From: Aminobacterium mobile DSM 12262
Lineage (GTDB): Bacteria > Synergistota > Synergistia > Synergistales > Aminobacteriaceae
Length of the DNA: 64,000 bases
Assembly: GCF_000526395.1 (NCBI RefSeq)
Contig: NZ_JAFZ01000002.1
Location: forward strand, 126,501 to 190,500
Reading direction: 5' to 3'
This document shows, piece by piece, positions 28,901 through 41,599 of this stretch; positions within the stretch are counted from its first letter, which is position 1; each line of letters begins with the position of its first letter. The notes beneath the pieces were generated by a model, which was not told the DNA's origin, ran no database searches, and saw only the letters and a list, made by a program, of their open reading frames with translations. The translations under genes and the position numbers were made by a program.

Positions 28901-29272
28901 CTACTTGGGCCTTCTGGCTCCGTACTTAGAACGTCCTCTTTTACGGTTTTCTACGCCACCACAGTCAAGCGTTCCCCGAACGATGTGATATCGCACACCA
29001 GGCAGGTCCTTCACTCGACCTCCACGAACAAGGACTACGGAGTGCTCCTGAAGATTATGCCCAATTCCCGGAATATAGGACGTCACCTCAATCCCGTTTG
29101 TGAGACGAACACGAGCAACTTTCCTCAAAGCAGAGTTCGGCTTCTTAGGCGTAACAGTATACACTCGAGTGCAAACTCCACGCCGAGCAGGATTCCCCTG
29201 CAGTGCAGGAGAGTCACTCTTCTTTGGCTTTTCCGAACGCCCACGACGAACTAGCTGATTTATTGTTGGCAC
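28901..29272 (-). CDS. rpsL: Ribosomal protein S12
   Basis: A 123-residue uS12 of the decoding centre. The start is GTG 29272 ([11 protein letters not shown]) with GGAGGG 6 bases upstream; a GTG six codons earlier is rejected. The two lysines whose change gives streptomycin resistance are wild type ([11 protein letters not shown] and GGRVKDLPG). Confidence 0.97.
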   Translation of the reverse strand: MPTINQLVRRGRSEKPKKSDSPALQGNPARRGVCTRVYTVTPKKPNSALRKVARVRLTNGIEVTSYIPGIGHNLQEHSVVLVRGGRVKDLPGVRYHIVRGTLDCGGVENRKRGRSKYGARRPK

Positions 29273-29313
29273 AAGACTCCCTCCTTCCACCTATTTATGC
29301 TTTCCAGTTCTAG

Positions 29314-29574
29314 TTAATTTCCTGCTTTAGAACTGGCAATTCCAGCAACTGACGCCCCTCGGCTAATGGCACATGCACGACCTAACCGAATTTTTTCTTC
29401 CACCCACTCCACAGAAATTCCTTGATCTTCTGCGTCTTTCAAAATATCTTTTATTCTTCCTAGGTCTGCATCTTGCGCAACGAAAAGCTTTTTCAAGCGT
29501 CTGGCTTGAAGGGTTCTACGCACTTCCCGTTCGCCCACAATTCTTAAATTGGTAGCCAACTCGCTTAAAGGCAT
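29314..29574 (-). CDS. L7Ae-family kink-turn binding protein (YbxF-like)
   Basis: An 86-residue protein of the L7Ae/L30e/Gadd45 family, which bind kink-turn RNA. It begins MPLSELATNLRIVGE. The AQDADLGRIKDILKDAEDQG stretch is the typical mid-region; the later CAISRGASVAGI resembles the family C-terminal helix. Bacillus has the same type of gene (ybxF) between rpoC and rpsL. A GGAGGG ribosome site precedes ATG 29574. Its RNA target is not known from the sequence. It is the first gene of the superoperon. Confidence 0.88.
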   Translation of the reverse strand: MPLSELATNLRIVGEREVRRTLQARRLKKLFVAQDADLGRIKDILKDAEDQGISVEWVEEKIRLGRACAISRGASVAGIASSKAGN

Positions 29575-29606
29575 AAAAAACCCTCCTGTGCAGAAAGCAC
29601 CAAGGA

Positions 29607-29636
29607 ATAATAACAAAGAGCCCGGAGTAATGTCAA
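29607..29636 (-). promoter_or_regulatory. Promoter of the str-S10-spc-alpha block, lying inside the rpoC terminator
   Basis: On the minus strand a perfect -35 box TTGACA (29636-29631) is followed 18 bases later by TATTAT (29612-29607), a five-of-six -10 box. Transcription should start near 29600, about 26 bases before the L7Ae-type gene. The -35 box is in the loop of the rpoC terminator hairpin and the -10 lies just past its stem. Seen directly; activity is inferred. Confidence 0.7.
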
Positions 29637-29658
29637 GGACTAATATCTCCGGGCTCTT
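29616..29658 (-). terminator. Hairpin terminator after rpoC
   Basis: Bases 29616-29627 and 29647-29658 form a perfect 12-bp GC-rich inverted repeat with a 19-base loop. On the minus strand the stem is followed by TGTTATTATT, a weak U tract. It lies 58 bases after the rpoC stop and overlaps the promoter of the next block. Confidence 0.65.
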
Positions 29659-29715
29659 ATATTACTGCATATGTAACATTTTTATGAAGGTATAAACGAA
29701 CACTTATCTGTTACA

Positions 29716-32700
29716 TTATGCTTCTTTTGAGTTCTGGCTTACTTCAGACTCTCCCGTTTCCGGAGCTTGTTGTTCTGTTTTTATTTCTTTTCCTAATGGA
29801 GCTACTTCTACTTCCTTAAACCATTCTACCCCTGTTCCTGCAGGTATCAGATGTCCAATGATAACATTTTCTTTGAGTCCTTCCAGAGGATCCAAGTCCC
29901 CCTTTACTGCCGCACCTGCCAAAACCTGAGCTGTCTGCTGGAAGGAAGCGGCACTCAAGAAACTATCTGTAGCTAAGGCAGCCTTCGTAATACCGTGAAC
30001 AAAAGGCTTGCACTTTGGACCCTCTCTAAGCTTACGAACAAAAGTAACATTCCATATCAATCGTTTTTCGTCAGAACGAGCAGAGATGGGGCGAACAACA
30101 AATTCCTCCGCCTCAGATTGTACTAAAAGGTCAATCATAGCCCGGTTAATTTCCTGACCACTGTCCATAACGAGCTGCCCTTTCTTATCAAAGATAGGTT
30201 CAAGAAGTACTTTCCCGTAGACAAGGTCATTAAGAAGCTCTAGCAATACTTTTTCTCGAGTAAGAATTTCCCCCTCGAGATCCACTGCAGATATTTCTGC
30301 ATCTACCAGCCCTCTAATAATCCGAGCGTCTACGAGTTGAGCCACATCTGAGAGTGCATTCCCTTCATAATCAATAGCCTGACTCAAAGGACGTCCCCAG
30401 ATTTTATCCATTAACCGCTCCTGTAGAGCGTCAAGTACTGAGATGCGCTCTACTGTATGCCATGTTTTTATTGACGGTACGTCATATTTAAGGCAGACAT
30501 CGGCCACATCTTGAGCGAAAGCTCGATCACCCTGAGCAAGAACTTCGCCATCTACAACTATATCTGTTGCCAAATAAGCACCGTCGATAAGCTTCTCGAT
30601 AGCTCCCTTATCTCGGACGCAAATAGCTACGGGGTCTCCAGCTGTAACAATTCCAAGCTGCCCTGCTGTCAAAACAGTACCTGCCAAAATTTCTTTCCCA
30701 TCTTCAGACTTGAAGGGTCGAATCAACTCCAGCCCCTCCATCCGCTTACGGAAAGCAGCTTCCCCTATAACAAGAACCAGATCCTGCCCGCCCTCTTCTT
30801 CCAGGCTCATTTCAGATATTTGATATCCAGGACGAAGGAGGGTACGAATCGCTTCCTCTGTTAACGGAGCATTCGTATACTGAGCTATAGTGTCGTTTGT
30901 TCGTTGCGCAACAATATTTTTTACAACTCTTCCTGAGAAGATACGAGTGGCCTCCATAATGTTCTTCTCATTCTCTTTGCGAATAGCCCCGTTTTCTTGC
31001 TCTATATCATCAACCCATACGAGATCGCCTGCAACAAAAGAGGTATCTCCCTCTTCAACAACTCGTACTCTATTGACAGGAGCTACTTTTCTCAATATAA
31101 CCTCAATATGTTTGTTATTGATAGAGACTCCTTGGGATCGATAAACACCTTGTATTTCATCAACAAGACTGCGCTGTACCGCTTCTATACCTTCCACTTC
31201 CAAGAGTTGCTGAGGATCCACGTTCCCCTCCGTTAAATGGTCGGTACGATTGACTTCCTGACCTTCTTCTACAAGCAAATGCTGAGATGAAGGTATGTTA
31301 TATGTAACCTTTTCTTCCTTCCCTGGCTCATTGCTCGTGATAATGACCTTCCGTTTCCCTTCCATCTCACGAATTTCAGAGACTCTGCCGTCAACGCCAG
31401 CGAGGAAAGCGACCTTCTTGGGTCGACGAACTTCAAAGAGTTGCTCAATTCTGGGAAGACCTTGAGTAATATCTTCTCCCGTCATACGAACACCGCCAGT
31501 ATGGAAGGTTCTCATGGTAAGCTGTGTTCCAGGTTCTCCTATAGATTGAGCGGCCACAACGCCTACAGCCTCTCCCACCGCAACGCCAGAACGTGTAGCC
31601 AGATCCATTCCATAACACTTCTGACACACTCCACGCTTCAACGTACACGTTAAGGGACTTCGTACCCAAACGGAAGAGATGCCGAGCTTATCTATGGTTT
31701 CAGCAGTCTGAGGCCAAATCAACTCTCCAGCTTCTACAAGAAGCTCTCCAGTCTCAGGATGATAGATATCATATAGGGCAGTTCGTCCTATGATTCTCTC
31801 AGCAAGAGAAATCATGACCTTGCCATCTTGGAGCAAAGGATGAATCTCAATACCCTTATTAGTTCCACAATCATGGTCAGTTACTATAATATCCTGAGCT
31901 ACATCTACCAATCTGCGTGTGAGGTATCCAGACTTTGCCGTACGAAGAGCTGTATCAGCCAATCCCTTTCGTGCTCCGTGAGTGGAAATAAAATACTCCA
32001 ACATGTTCATACCCTCACGGAAGTTAGCTGTAATAGGATAGTCAATAATTCGTCCCGACGGATCAGACATCAGTCCTCGTATGCCAGCCATCTGCCCCAT
32101 CTGGCTCTTACTACCACGAGCTCCAGAATCTACCATCATGCGGATGGGGTTCTCGTGAGCCATATTGTCAAGGATACTGTCAGAGATTCTTCGAGCAGCA
32201 TCTGACCAAAGTATCTCTTTACGGAAGAGGTACTCTTCTTGAGTCAGAATGCCCATCTCATATTCAGACATTAATTCCTCGTCTTCTTCAGCCGCCTCTC
32301 GAGTAATTTCCTCTTTCTCCGGCGGAATAATAATGGATTTTACTCCAAAGCTTATTCCACTCACCGTAGACCAATGGTAACCTAAAGATTTAATGCCATC
32401 GAGCATTCTAACGAGTTCCGACCTAGAAATAACATCGTAGGCCTCGTCTATAAGCTTTCCTATGGCTTTTTTACCAAATTGCTTATTCATGAAGCGGAGT
32501 TTCTCTGGAAGAATGCTATTAAAAAGTGCTCGACCAGGTGAAGTCTCTATCCACCGATCATCCTCACTTTCTACGTTCCAAGCAGGATCTTTCTTTAGTC
32601 GAATCTTCGCATTCAGATGAACTACTTTATGGTTCAATGCGACGAGAACATCTTCTATATTAGAGAAATAATCGCCCTCACCCTTCAAACCATCTCGCAG

Positions 32701-34740
32701 ATCAGTAAGATAGTAAATACCGAGGATAATATCTTGGGTAGGCGTCACTATAGGACGACCGCTTGCTGGGGAAAGCAAGTTGTTGGCAGAAAGCATCAGA
32801 AGCCGAGCTTCTGCCTGAGCCTCAAGAGAAAGAGGTACATGGACAGCCATCTGGTCTCCATCAAAGTCTGCGTTAAAAGCTGTGCAGACAAGAGGATGGA
32901 GACGAATAGCTTTCCCTTCCATCAGCACAGGCTCAAAGGCCTGAATCCCGAGACGATGCAGTGTTGGGGCACGATTCAAGAGTACGGGATGATCCTTAAT
33001 AATTTCTTCCAGAATCCCCCAAATTTCCTCTCGTCCTCGTTCAATTAATCGTTTAGCACTTTTCACATTCGGAGCTAGGTTTCGCTCGACCAATTGTCTG
33101 ATTACAAAAGGCTTAAAGAGCTCTAGAGCCATCTGTTTCGGCAACCCGCACTGATATATTTTGAGCTGCGGGCCTATAACAATAACGGAACGCCCCGAAT
33201 AGTCGACTCGCTTACCGAGAAGGTTCTGTCGGAACCGACCCTTTTTACCTCTTAAAAGATCCGTTAAGCTCTTCAGAGGCCTATTCCCTGCGCCAAGAAC
33301 TGCCTTCCCCATTCGACCATTGTCTATAAGAGCATCCACTGACTCCTGAAGCATTCGTTTTTCATTCCGAATGATAATCTCAGGGGCTCGTAGCTCTTGT
33401 AACTTGCGAAGTCGATTATTTCTGTTAATGACTCGGCGATACAAATCATTCAAATCTGACGTAGCAAATCGACCACCATCAAGCTGGACCATAGGTCGCA
33501 AATCTGGAGGGATAACAGGCAATACCTCTAAGACCATGGATTCCACATGGGAATGGCTCCTCCTGAAATCTTCCGCTACCTGCAATCTTTTAATAAGCTT
33601 CCTCTTTTTCTGTCCTGTGCTCTCCGAAACGTCTTCTCTGAGAGTAGCGCACAGAAAATCGAGGTCTATCTTGCTCAGAAGACTTCTCACACCTTCAGCT
33701 CCTATGCCTGCATTGAATTTTTTATCATATGCTGCGCATAAGCGCTGCTCTCTCTCCATAATAATGTCCGCAGGGTCAAAAGGAGAGGATCCCTTATCTA
33801 TAACGATATAGCAAGGATCTTCTATGGTAACAGTCTCAACCTGAGCCATGAAACGACCAGGATATTTTTCGTGGAACATCTGAAACTCTGTGGACGACAC
33901 AATATCTCCCTTTGCGAAGGGAAGCTTCGCTGCCGCTGTTACGACAAAAGTTTCCTGATTGTTCACTATGGCTCTCTTGGTCTCAAACTCAAGACCAAGT
34001 TTTTCAAGTCGATCCAGCTCAGACGCAGAAGCCACATCGCCAGGAGTAAATTCCAGCCCTTCTGGCACTGTCACGAATTCAAAGGCGGGCTCTACTTTGA
34101 AAAGGCTATCACCATATTCCGTCTTATACCTCGATACTTGCTGAGCAGTAAGGACATCTCCCACATTAACCGGGATATCATCGACACTTACAATTCGATA
34201 TGCCTCTTCTGCCTTAATCTTGGAATCGTAATAAGAGTGAATTTTAACCTCACTCTCCGCAATGACATCCCCACGTTTGGCCAAGTCCGGACGCCGGCCC
34301 TCCATAACTATCTTATAAGCTGGCTCTCGCTTGCGAGTCGGAGCAAAGTATACGACCTTCTCTAAATCTTTCGTGCTCGTTCCAAGGAGAAGGCTCAAAC
34401 GACTGGGAATTCCCCTGAGATACCAAATATGAACGACAGGTGCGGCCAGTTCTATATGGCCCATCCTCTCGCGACGAACGCGATTATCGGTCACTTCTAC
34501 TCCACAACGATCACAGACGATCCCCTTGAACTTAGGCCCGCTTCGCTTATATTTGCCGCAAGCACACTCATAGCTTTTGGTAGGCCCAAAGATACGCTCA
34601 CAAAAGAGTCCATCTTTTTCTGGGCGAAGGGTTCGATAGTTGATTGTCTCAGGTTTTTTTACCTCGCCACTGGAAAGCTCTCTGATTCGTTCCGGGCTAG
34701 CCAGCTTAATGCGGACCCCAACTATTTCTTTCTGGCTCAT
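29716..34740 (-). CDS. rpoC: RNA polymerase beta-prime subunit with two large insertions
   Basis: A 1674-residue RpoC, far longer than the 1200-1400 common in bacteria. The N-terminal zinc site is C59, C61, C76 and C79; the catalytic NADFDGD is at 623-629; the second zinc site is C958, C1032, C1039 and C1042; and the conserved [18 protein letters not shown] is at 1583-1600. Two stretches are extra. About residues 135-347 are inserted in the clamp region and contain four repeat-like units (191, 231, 275, 321). About residues 1250-1570 are inserted between GDTSFVAG and GITKAAL, where most bacteria have only some 40 residues. It abuts rpoB. Thermus and Thermotoga are known to have long beta-prime subunits. 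Confidence 0.98.
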   Translation of the reverse strand: MSQKEIVGVRIKLASPERIRELSSGEVKKPETINYRTLRPEKDGLFCERIFGPTKSYECACGKYKRSGPKFKGIVCDRCGVEVTDNRVRRERMGHIELAAPVVHIWYLRGIPSRLSLLLGTSTKDLEKVVYFAPTRKREPAYKIVMEGRRPDLAKRGDVIAESEVKIHSYYDSKIKAEEAYRIVSVDDIPVNVGDVLTAQQVSRYKTEYGDSLFKVEPAFEFVTVPEGLEFTPGDVASASELDRLEKLGLEFETKRAIVNNQETFVVTAAAKLPFAKGDIVSSTEFQMFHEKYPGRFMAQVETVTIEDPCYIVIDKGSSPFDPADIIMEREQRLCAAYDKKFNAGIGAEGVRSLLSKIDLDFLCATLREDVSESTGQKKRKLIKRLQVAEDFRRSHSHVESMVLEVLPVIPPDLRPMVQLDGGRFATSDLNDLYRRVINRNNRLRKLQELRAPEIIIRNEKRMLQESVDALIDNGRMGKAVLGAGNRPLKSLTDLLRGKKGRFRQNLLGKRVDYSGRSVIVIGPQLKIYQCGLPKQMALELFKPFVIRQLVERNLAPNVKSAKRLIERGREEIWGILEEIIKDHPVLLNRAPTLHRLGIQAFEPVLMEGKAIRLHPLVCTAFNADFDGDQMAVHVPLSLEAQAEARLLMLSANNLLSPASGRPIVTPTQDIILGIYYLTDLRDGLKGEGDYFSNIEDVLVALNHKVVHLNAKIRLKKDPAWNVESEDDRWIETSPGRALFNSILPEKLRFMNKQFGKKAIGKLIDEAYDVISRSELVRMLDGIKSLGYHWSTVSGISFGVKSIIIPPEKEEITREAAEEDEELMSEYEMGILTQEEYLFRKEILWSDAARRISDSILDNMAHENPIRMMVDSGARGSKSQMGQMAGIRGLMSDPSGRIIDYPITANFREGMNMLEYFISTHGARKGLADTALRTAKSGYLTRRLVDVAQDIIVTDHDCGTNKGIEIHPLLQDGKVMISLAERIIGRTALYDIYHPETGELLVEAGELIWPQTAETIDKLGISSVWVRSPLTCTLKRGVCQKCYGMDLATRSGVAVGEAVGVVAAQSIGEPGTQLTMRTFHTGGVRMTGEDITQGLPRIEQLFEVRRPKKVAFLAGVDGRVSEIREMEGKRKVIITSNEPGKEEKVTYNIPSSQHLLVEEGQEVNRTDHLTEGNVDPQQLLEVEGIEAVQRSLVDEIQGVYRSQGVSINNKHIEVILRKVAPVNRVRVVEEGDTSFVAGDLVWVDDIEQENGAIRKENEKNIMEATRIFSGRVVKNIVAQRTNDTIAQYTNAPLTEEAIRTLLRPGYQISEMSLEEEGGQDLVLVIGEAAFRKRMEGLELIRPFKSEDGKEILAGTVLTAGQLGIVTAGDPVAICVRDKGAIEKLIDGAYLATDIVVDGEVLAQGDRAFAQDVADVCLKYDVPSIKTWHTVERISVLDALQERLMDKIWGRPLSQAIDYEGNALSDVAQLVDARIIRGLVDAEISAVDLEGEILTREKVLLELLNDLVYGKVLLEPIFDKKGQLVMDSGQEINRAMIDLLVQSEAEEFVVRPISARSDEKRLIWNVTFVRKLREGPKCKPFVHGITKAALATDSFLSAASFQQTAQVLAGAAVKGDLDPLEGLKENVIIGHLIPAGTGVEWFKEVEVAPLGKEIKTEQQAPETGESEVSQNSKEA

Positions 34741-37700
34741 CTATTCTTCAGCCCCCTCTGGGTCGTCGTTACGATCTTCGAACACGCCTTCAAAAAGCAT
34801 GTTTTCGATCACCTGTTCTTCCGCATTTTCTATTTCTTTCTGTTCCTCTTCCACTACATTTTCTTCCTCAACAGGTTTTTCTACTGCTTTTTCTTTAACT
34901 TCAGGAGCTGCTACGACACTACGACGACTGGCTCCTTCCTCATCTTCTTCATCCATAACCAGCTCGCCAATCGTTCCATCGCTGTACTTTATCTCCACAT
35001 CAAGAACGAGTCCTTGCAACTCTTTTACAAGTACTCGGAAGCTTTCAGGGACTCCCGGCCTTGCTAGATTTTGCCCCTTAACTATTTTTTCATAGGTTTT
35101 CAAGCGACCTCTGATGTCGTCTGATTTCACAGTAAGCATTTCTTGTAAGATATGGGCTGCTCCGTATCCTTCAAGAGCCCAAACCTCCATTTCTCCGAAA
35201 CGCTGCCCACCGAACTGGGCCTTCCCTCCAAGAGGCTGCTGTGTAATTAAACTGTAAGGCCCTATAGAACGGGCATGAATCTTATCATCTACGAGGTGAA
35301 TCAATTTAAGCATATACATGTACCCTACGGTGACCTTCTTCTCCATGGGTTCTCCCGTACGGCCATCGTACAAGGTAATCATTCCGTCTGACGTAAGATC
35401 AGGATATTTCTCTTTGCTCAGTTTTTCCAACTGCTCAAAGATTTCATCTTCCTGAGCGCCCTCAAAGACAGGTGTAGCTACCTGCCAGCCATTATGTACT
35501 GCAACAAACCCCATGATAGTTTCTAGAACCTGACCAAGGTTCATTCGGCTAGGAACACCTAAAGGGTTCAGCACAATATCGCAAGGAGTACCATCGGGAA
35601 GATATGGCATATCTTCTATAGGCAGGACCTTTGAAACCACGCCCTTGTTGCCGTGGCGACCAGCCATTTTATCTCCCACGGTAATCTTTCTAAGCTGTGC
35701 AACATATATTTTGACAACTTCACTCACGCCAGGGCTTAAAGCATCTGGGTTATTTTCTCGAGTCATGCGCTTGACAGCAACAATTTTCCCTCTCGCTCCA
35801 TGAGGAACTTTTAGCGAAGTATCGCGTACTTCACGTGCTTTCTCCCCAAAAATAGCCCTCAACAGTTTCTCTTCTGGGGACTGGTCTGATTCACCCTTAG
35901 GCGTAACCTTACCTACTAGTATATCTCCAGCGTTGACCTCAGCTCCCACCCGCACAATGCCGTATTCGTCAAGGTTCTTCAACATATCTTCGCCTACGTT
36001 AGGAATGTCGCGAGTGATCTCTTCAGGCCCTAATTTAGTATCCCGGGCCTCAATTTCATATTCTTCTATATGGATAGACGTATAAAAGTCTTCTTTTACC
36101 AAGCGCTCACTTAAAAGAATAGCATCCTCATAGTTATATCCTTCCCATGGAAGGAACGCTACGAGAACATTCCGCCCTAAAGCTAGCTCTCCATTATCTA
36201 CCGATTGCCCATCAGCTATAATATCGCCCTTCTTAACCATTTCGCCTTTGTAAACAGAAGGACGCTGATGAATAATTGTGCCCTGATTCGAACGGCGGAA
36301 CTTCACAAGAGGGTAGACCTGAAGCCCTTTTTTCGTCCGTATCTCAACTTTATCTGCATCGACATACACAACTTCGCCATCTACATCAGTAACGACACAA
36401 GAGCCAGAATCTTTAGCAATACGATGCTCCATTCCAGTACCTACTACTGGAGCTTCAGGCTGAATTAAAGGAACAGCCTGACGTTGCATGTTCGATCCCA
36501 TCAAAGCTCTATTTGCGTCATCATGCTCCAGAAAAGGTATCAAAGCTGTTGAAACCGACACTATCTGCTTGGGAGACACATCTAGGTAATCTACCATTTC
36601 TCTGGGGACGAGCTCTATGTCACCTCTATAGCGAGTGTGGCATTCTTTTTCAAGATAACCATCCTCATCAATAAAAGTATTAGCTCGCCCGATATACATG
36701 TCGTCTTCTTCATCAGCAGAAAGATAGACAATCTCATTCATGACCTTCCCATCCACTACTTTTCTGCGTGGCGTCATGAGGAAGCCGTATTCATTTACAC
36801 GTGCATAGGTTGCAAGTGACGTAACAAGACCGATATTAGGCCCTTCCGGAGTTTCGATAGGACATACTCGTCCATAGTGAGTATGATGAACGTCACGAGC
36901 CTCAAACCCGGCTCGCTCTCTGCTCAAACCACCCGGTCCAAGAGCTGAAAGACGACGACGATGGGTGACCTCTGCCAAGGGGTTGGTCTGATCCATAAAT
37001 TGAGAAAGCTGGCCAGAACCAAAAAATTCTCGAATTGCCGCAGCAATAGGACGAACGTTGATAAGGTCTCGAGCCATGGCCGCTTCGAGATCTGGAATAG
37101 TCGTCATCCTCTCTTTAGCTATTCTTTCCATGCGAAGCAAACCGATACGAATCTGGTTCTGAAGCAATTCTCCCACTGAACGGACTCGGCGGTTGCCAAG
37201 ATGGTCAATATCATCATCACTAACTTCCGGGTTTCGAAGGTCGATTACCCCTTGAATAATTTTACGCAAATCTTCCAAGGTTAAAAGACGATTATCTTCG
37301 GGGATATTAAGGTCAAGCCGTCTATTCATCTTATACCGGCCCACTCTCCCCAAGTTATAACGTCTTGTATCGAAGAAAAGACTGTAGACATATTCTCTGG
37401 CATTTTCCACTCGTGCAGGTTCGTTGGGTCGAAGACGACGGAACATTTCTAACACAGCCTCATCACTATTGGACGTGCTATCTCGCTCCAACGTTGCAGC
37501 AATAGCCGGATCCACCGCCCAAACATGTATCTTGGTGCGGCCAAGATCCCAAAGTTTTTCCACATGCTCTTTGGTGAGCCGGCTATTCTTTGCCACTATC
37601 TCATTTCCATCGCCATCAAGAACAGTTTCTGCCACAAGACGACCTTTCGTTTCCTCTTCTGTCAGGTCAATCTCTTCAGCTTCGGCGCCAAACATATCGA

Positions 37701-38349
37701 GAATTTCCTGATTGTTTGAAACACCAAAAGCTTTCAATAAAATAGTAGCAGGAAGTTTTTTCCTGTTATCAATATTGACAGACAGCACATCTCCTGGGCT
37801 GAGATTAAACTCAAGCCATGCTCCTCTATCAGGAATAATCTTCGCTGAATAGGATTCCTGCCCAGGAATCTGCTCTTCCTTATGAAAATAAACACCAGCT
37901 GAACGTGCAAGTTGATTAACCACCACTCGCTCCGTCCCATTAATGATAAAGGTGCCACGTTTCGTCATAATAGGGAAATCACCAAGGAATATTTCTTCTT
38001 CTTTAATCTCCTTGGTTTTCCTATTAACTAAGCGAATAGTAGCACGTATGGGCTGGGACCACGTGAGGTCTCTTTGACGAGCTTCTTCCTCATCTCCCGA
38101 AGGGTCATCAATGAAATAATGAATAAACTCGAGAGCGAAAGCCCCGTCATAACTCTCAATAGGAAAAACTTCGTTCAAAAGTTCTTCCAGTCCTTGTAAC
38201 TTTCTGGAGTCCGGATCACAATCCCTCTGGTAAAACCAGTCATAAGAATTGCGTTGGACTTCTATCATGTCAGGTATCTCTACAAGATCCCTGGCACGAC
38301 CGAAAGTCAACCTCTGCCGCATTCTGCCCACGGGAACAAACTCGGCCAT
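34741..38349 (-). CDS. rpoB: RNA polymerase beta subunit
   Basis: A 1202-residue RpoB. The rifampicin-binding region ([20 protein letters not shown], then [15 protein letters not shown]) has the usual Asp, His and Ser residues, so it looks rifampicin-sensitive. The clamp-connecting region ([20 protein letters not shown]) and the C-terminal [20 protein letters not shown] are intact. The last 70 residues are a highly acidic tail (many Glu) not found in E. coli. It is not preceded by rplJ-rplL as in most bacteria, but by tRNA-Leu and a leader hairpin. Confidence 0.99.
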   Translation of the reverse strand: MAEFVPVGRMRQRLTFGRARDLVEIPDMIEVQRNSYDWFYQRDCDPDSRKLQGLEELLNEVFPIESYDGAFALEFIHYFIDDPSGDEEEARQRDLTWSQPIRATIRLVNRKTKEIKEEEIFLGDFPIMTKRGTFIINGTERVVVNQLARSAGVYFHKEEQIPGQESYSAKIIPDRGAWLEFNLSPGDVLSVNIDNRKKLPATILLKAFGVSNNQEILDMFGAEAEEIDLTEEETKGRLVAETVLDGDGNEIVAKNSRLTKEHVEKLWDLGRTKIHVWAVDPAIAATLERDSTSNSDEAVLEMFRRLRPNEPARVENAREYVYSLFFDTRRYNLGRVGRYKMNRRLDLNIPEDNRLLTLEDLRKIIQGVIDLRNPEVSDDDIDHLGNRRVRSVGELLQNQIRIGLLRMERIAKERMTTIPDLEAAMARDLINVRPIAAAIREFFGSGQLSQFMDQTNPLAEVTHRRRLSALGPGGLSRERAGFEARDVHHTHYGRVCPIETPEGPNIGLVTSLATYARVNEYGFLMTPRRKVVDGKVMNEIVYLSADEEDDMYIGRANTFIDEDGYLEKECHTRYRGDIELVPREMVDYLDVSPKQIVSVSTALIPFLEHDDANRALMGSNMQRQAVPLIQPEAPVVGTGMEHRIAKDSGSCVVTDVDGEVVYVDADKVEIRTKKGLQVYPLVKFRRSNQGTIIHQRPSVYKGEMVKKGDIIADGQSVDNGELALGRNVLVAFLPWEGYNYEDAILLSERLVKEDFYTSIHIEEYEIEARDTKLGPEEITRDIPNVGEDMLKNLDEYGIVRVGAEVNAGDILVGKVTPKGESDQSPEEKLLRAIFGEKAREVRDTSLKVPHGARGKIVAVKRMTRENNPDALSPGVSEVVKIYVAQLRKITVGDKMAGRHGNKGVVSKVLPIEDMPYLPDGTPCDIVLNPLGVPSRMNLGQVLETIMGFVAVHNGWQVATPVFEGAQEDEIFEQLEKLSKEKYPDLTSDGMITLYDGRTGEPMEKKVTVGYMYMLKLIHLVDDKIHARSIGPYSLITQQPLGGKAQFGGQRFGEMEVWALEGYGAAHILQEMLTVKSDDIRGRLKTYEKIVKGQNLARPGVPESFRVLVKELQGLVLDVEIKYSDGTIGELVMDEEDEEGASRRSVVAAPEVKEKAVEKPVEEENVVEEEQKEIENAEEQVIENMLFEGVFEDRNDDPEGAEE

Positions 38350-38412
38350 GCGCCTAATGACCTCCCTGTAAAAGATATGGGGGAAAATATGTTAACGAAG
38401 AACAAAGATAAC

Positions 38413-38452
38413 AAAAAGGGCGCGTTGTGTCAACGACACAACGCAGCCCCTT
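38413..38452 (-). terminator. Hairpin at the very start of the rpoBC transcript (attenuator or tRNA terminator)
   Basis: Bases 38422-38431 and 38435-38444 form a perfect 10-bp stem with a 3-base loop (GTT on the RNA strand). Beyond a single bulged base it extends by GGGC/GCCC and further A-U pairs. On the minus strand it is followed by five Us. The structure is that of an intrinsic terminator. It would end the tRNA-Leu transcript. It also lies right at the predicted rpoB start site, so it may attenuate or stabilise rpoBC mRNA. Confidence 0.8.
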
Positions 38453-38482
38453 ATTATATACGCTATAAGGCTTTTAATGCAA
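38453..38482 (-). promoter_or_regulatory. rpoBC promoter
   Basis: On the minus strand, TTGCAT (38482-38477) and a perfect TATAAT (38458-38453) are separated by 18 bases. The start point is predicted near 38446-38448, at the first bases of the leader hairpin, giving a leader of about 97 bases before rpoB. Between the hairpin and rpoB there is only a short AT-rich stretch with no second promoter. Confidence 0.75.
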
Positions 38483-38496
38483 GTCTTTAAAAAATA

Positions 38497-38583
38497 TGGT
38501 GCCGAGGCGGGGACTCGAACCCCGACAGGCTTGCGCCCACTAGAACCTGAATCTAGCGCGTATACCAATTTCGCCACCCCGGC
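38497..38583 (-). tRNA. tRNA-Leu (anticodon CAG)
   Basis: An 87-base class II tRNA. The acceptor stem is GCCGGGG/CCTCGGC (one G-U pair). The anticodon stem-loop is CTAGA-TTCAGGT-TCTAG with anticodon CAG, reading CUG. A long variable arm (around GGGCGCAAGCCT) and the TTCGAGTCC T-loop are present. The 3' CCA is encoded (38497-38499). Confidence 0.96.
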
Positions 38584-38602
38584 TTTTATCATTACGACGG
38601 TA

Positions 38603-38631
38603 ATTGTAGCAAGGCAAGGCTCCTTTGGCAA
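38603..38631 (-). promoter_or_regulatory. tRNA-Leu promoter
   Basis: On the minus strand, TTGCCA (38631-38626) and TACAAT (38608-38603) are 17 bases apart. They lie just upstream of the tRNA gene, in the gap after the Sua5-type gene. Start near 38596, some 13 bases before the mature tRNA 5' end. Confidence 0.65.
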
Positions 38632-38640
38632 GCCTAATCT

Positions 38641-40738
<2,098 letters not shown>

Positions 40739-41524
40739 TTATTGATCCTCCCATTGAAAGAGGGAATAGGCATTGCGCCAGACTACCCTTTTCAGTTCTT
40801 CCACACTTATTCCCCTAGCCTCGGCCACTACATCGTATACCTCAGTAACAAGAGATGGCTCATTTCTTTTTCCCCGATGATGCTGGGGGGCAAGCCAGGG
40901 GGCATCTGTTTCGCACAACAGTCTATCTAGAGGCATGGATGCTGCAACTTCTCTTAAAATATGATTTCTTTTATACGTTACAGGGCCTGCAAAAGAAAGA
41001 TAAAACCCCATATCCAATGCTTGTTTTCCATCCTCCATATTTCCAGAAAAACAGTGTATAACACCTTTGAAAAAGGAGTTCCCACTTCGATCCAGAGTGG
41101 CGAAGAGATCTTGAAAGGCATCTCTTACATGAAGGATAAGAGGTTTGTCCACTTCCTTGGCCCACTGAATGTGCCATAAAAGCACCTGTTGCTGAATATC
41201 TCGTGGAGAGTAATCGTAGAAATAATCCAGACCGCTTTCCCCAATAGCTAATACTCGCGGGTGACAAGCAAGACTTTTCAACTCTTCCGGTATGCCCCAT
41301 GAGATAGTACTTGCATCATGGGGATGGACGCCAATAGCAGCAAAAAGGCCCTGTGCGCTGTATTTTTCTGCTAGATGTACAGCCTCTTTGCTAGAGGGAA
41401 TATCGCCACCTACTACAAGCATGCGTCGAAGACCTGATTCCAACGCTCTATCGACTACGAGAGAGAGATCCTCTTTATAATCCTCTGAATTTAAATGACA
41501 ATGAGTATCAACAAAATATGACAC
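40739..41524 (-). CDS. TatD-family metal-dependent hydrolase
   Basis: A protein of about 261 residues with the TatD metal motifs DTHCHLN, GESGLDYFY and CETDAPWLAP. The family are amidohydrolase-fold nucleases (DNA exonuclease, 3' to 5') with a broad housekeeping role. GTG 41524 is chosen because AAGGTG lies 8 bases upstream; GTG 41533 is an alternative. A terminator-like hairpin ends less than 20 bases before its ribosome site. Confidence 0.92.
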   Translation of the reverse strand: MSYFVDTHCHLNSEDYKEDLSLVVDRALESGLRRMLVVGGDIPSSKEAVHLAEKYSAQGLFAAIGVHPHDASTISWGIPEELKSLACHPRVLAIGESGLDYFYDYSPRDIQQQVLLWHIQWAKEVDKPLILHVRDAFQDLFATLDRSGNSFFKGVIHCFSGNMEDGKQALDMGFYLSFAGPVTYKRNHILREVAASMPLDRLLCETDAPWLAPQHHRGKRNEPSLVTEVYDVVAEARGISVEELKRVVWRNAYSLFQWEDQ

Positions 41525-41542
41525 ATCTACCACACCTTATTC

Positions 41543-41581
41543 AAAAAATATCGGGTCTCTTCCAGGAGAAGAAACCCGATA
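41543..41581 (-). terminator. Hairpin terminator after metG, directly before tatD
   Basis: TATCGGGT (41581-41574 on the minus strand) pairs with ACCCGATA (41556-41549). Inner TCTTC/GAAGA pairing surrounds a short loop, and TTTTTT follows at 41548-41543. It is a textbook intrinsic terminator 18 bases after metG. There is almost no room for a promoter between it and tatD, so it may be a partial terminator or an attenuator of tatD-tgt. Confidence 0.85.
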
Positions 41582-41599
41582 CAAACATTTATCTCCCGT

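Noticed and set aside
29716-34740. rpoC length as a sign of a frameshift or fused genes
   Set aside because: All catalytic and zinc motifs are in one frame and in order; the extra parts are internal insertions.
34429-35067. A 212-codon plus-strand frame spanning the rpoB/rpoC junction
   Set aside because: It is Phe- and Leu-rich because it reads the complement of the acidic RpoB tail; it is not a membrane protein gene.
36850-37080. Possible rifampicin-resistance change in rpoB (Gly in place of the usual Ser in FFGSGQLSQ)
   Set aside because: The main resistance positions (Asp, His, Ser) are wild type, and this position varies naturally.
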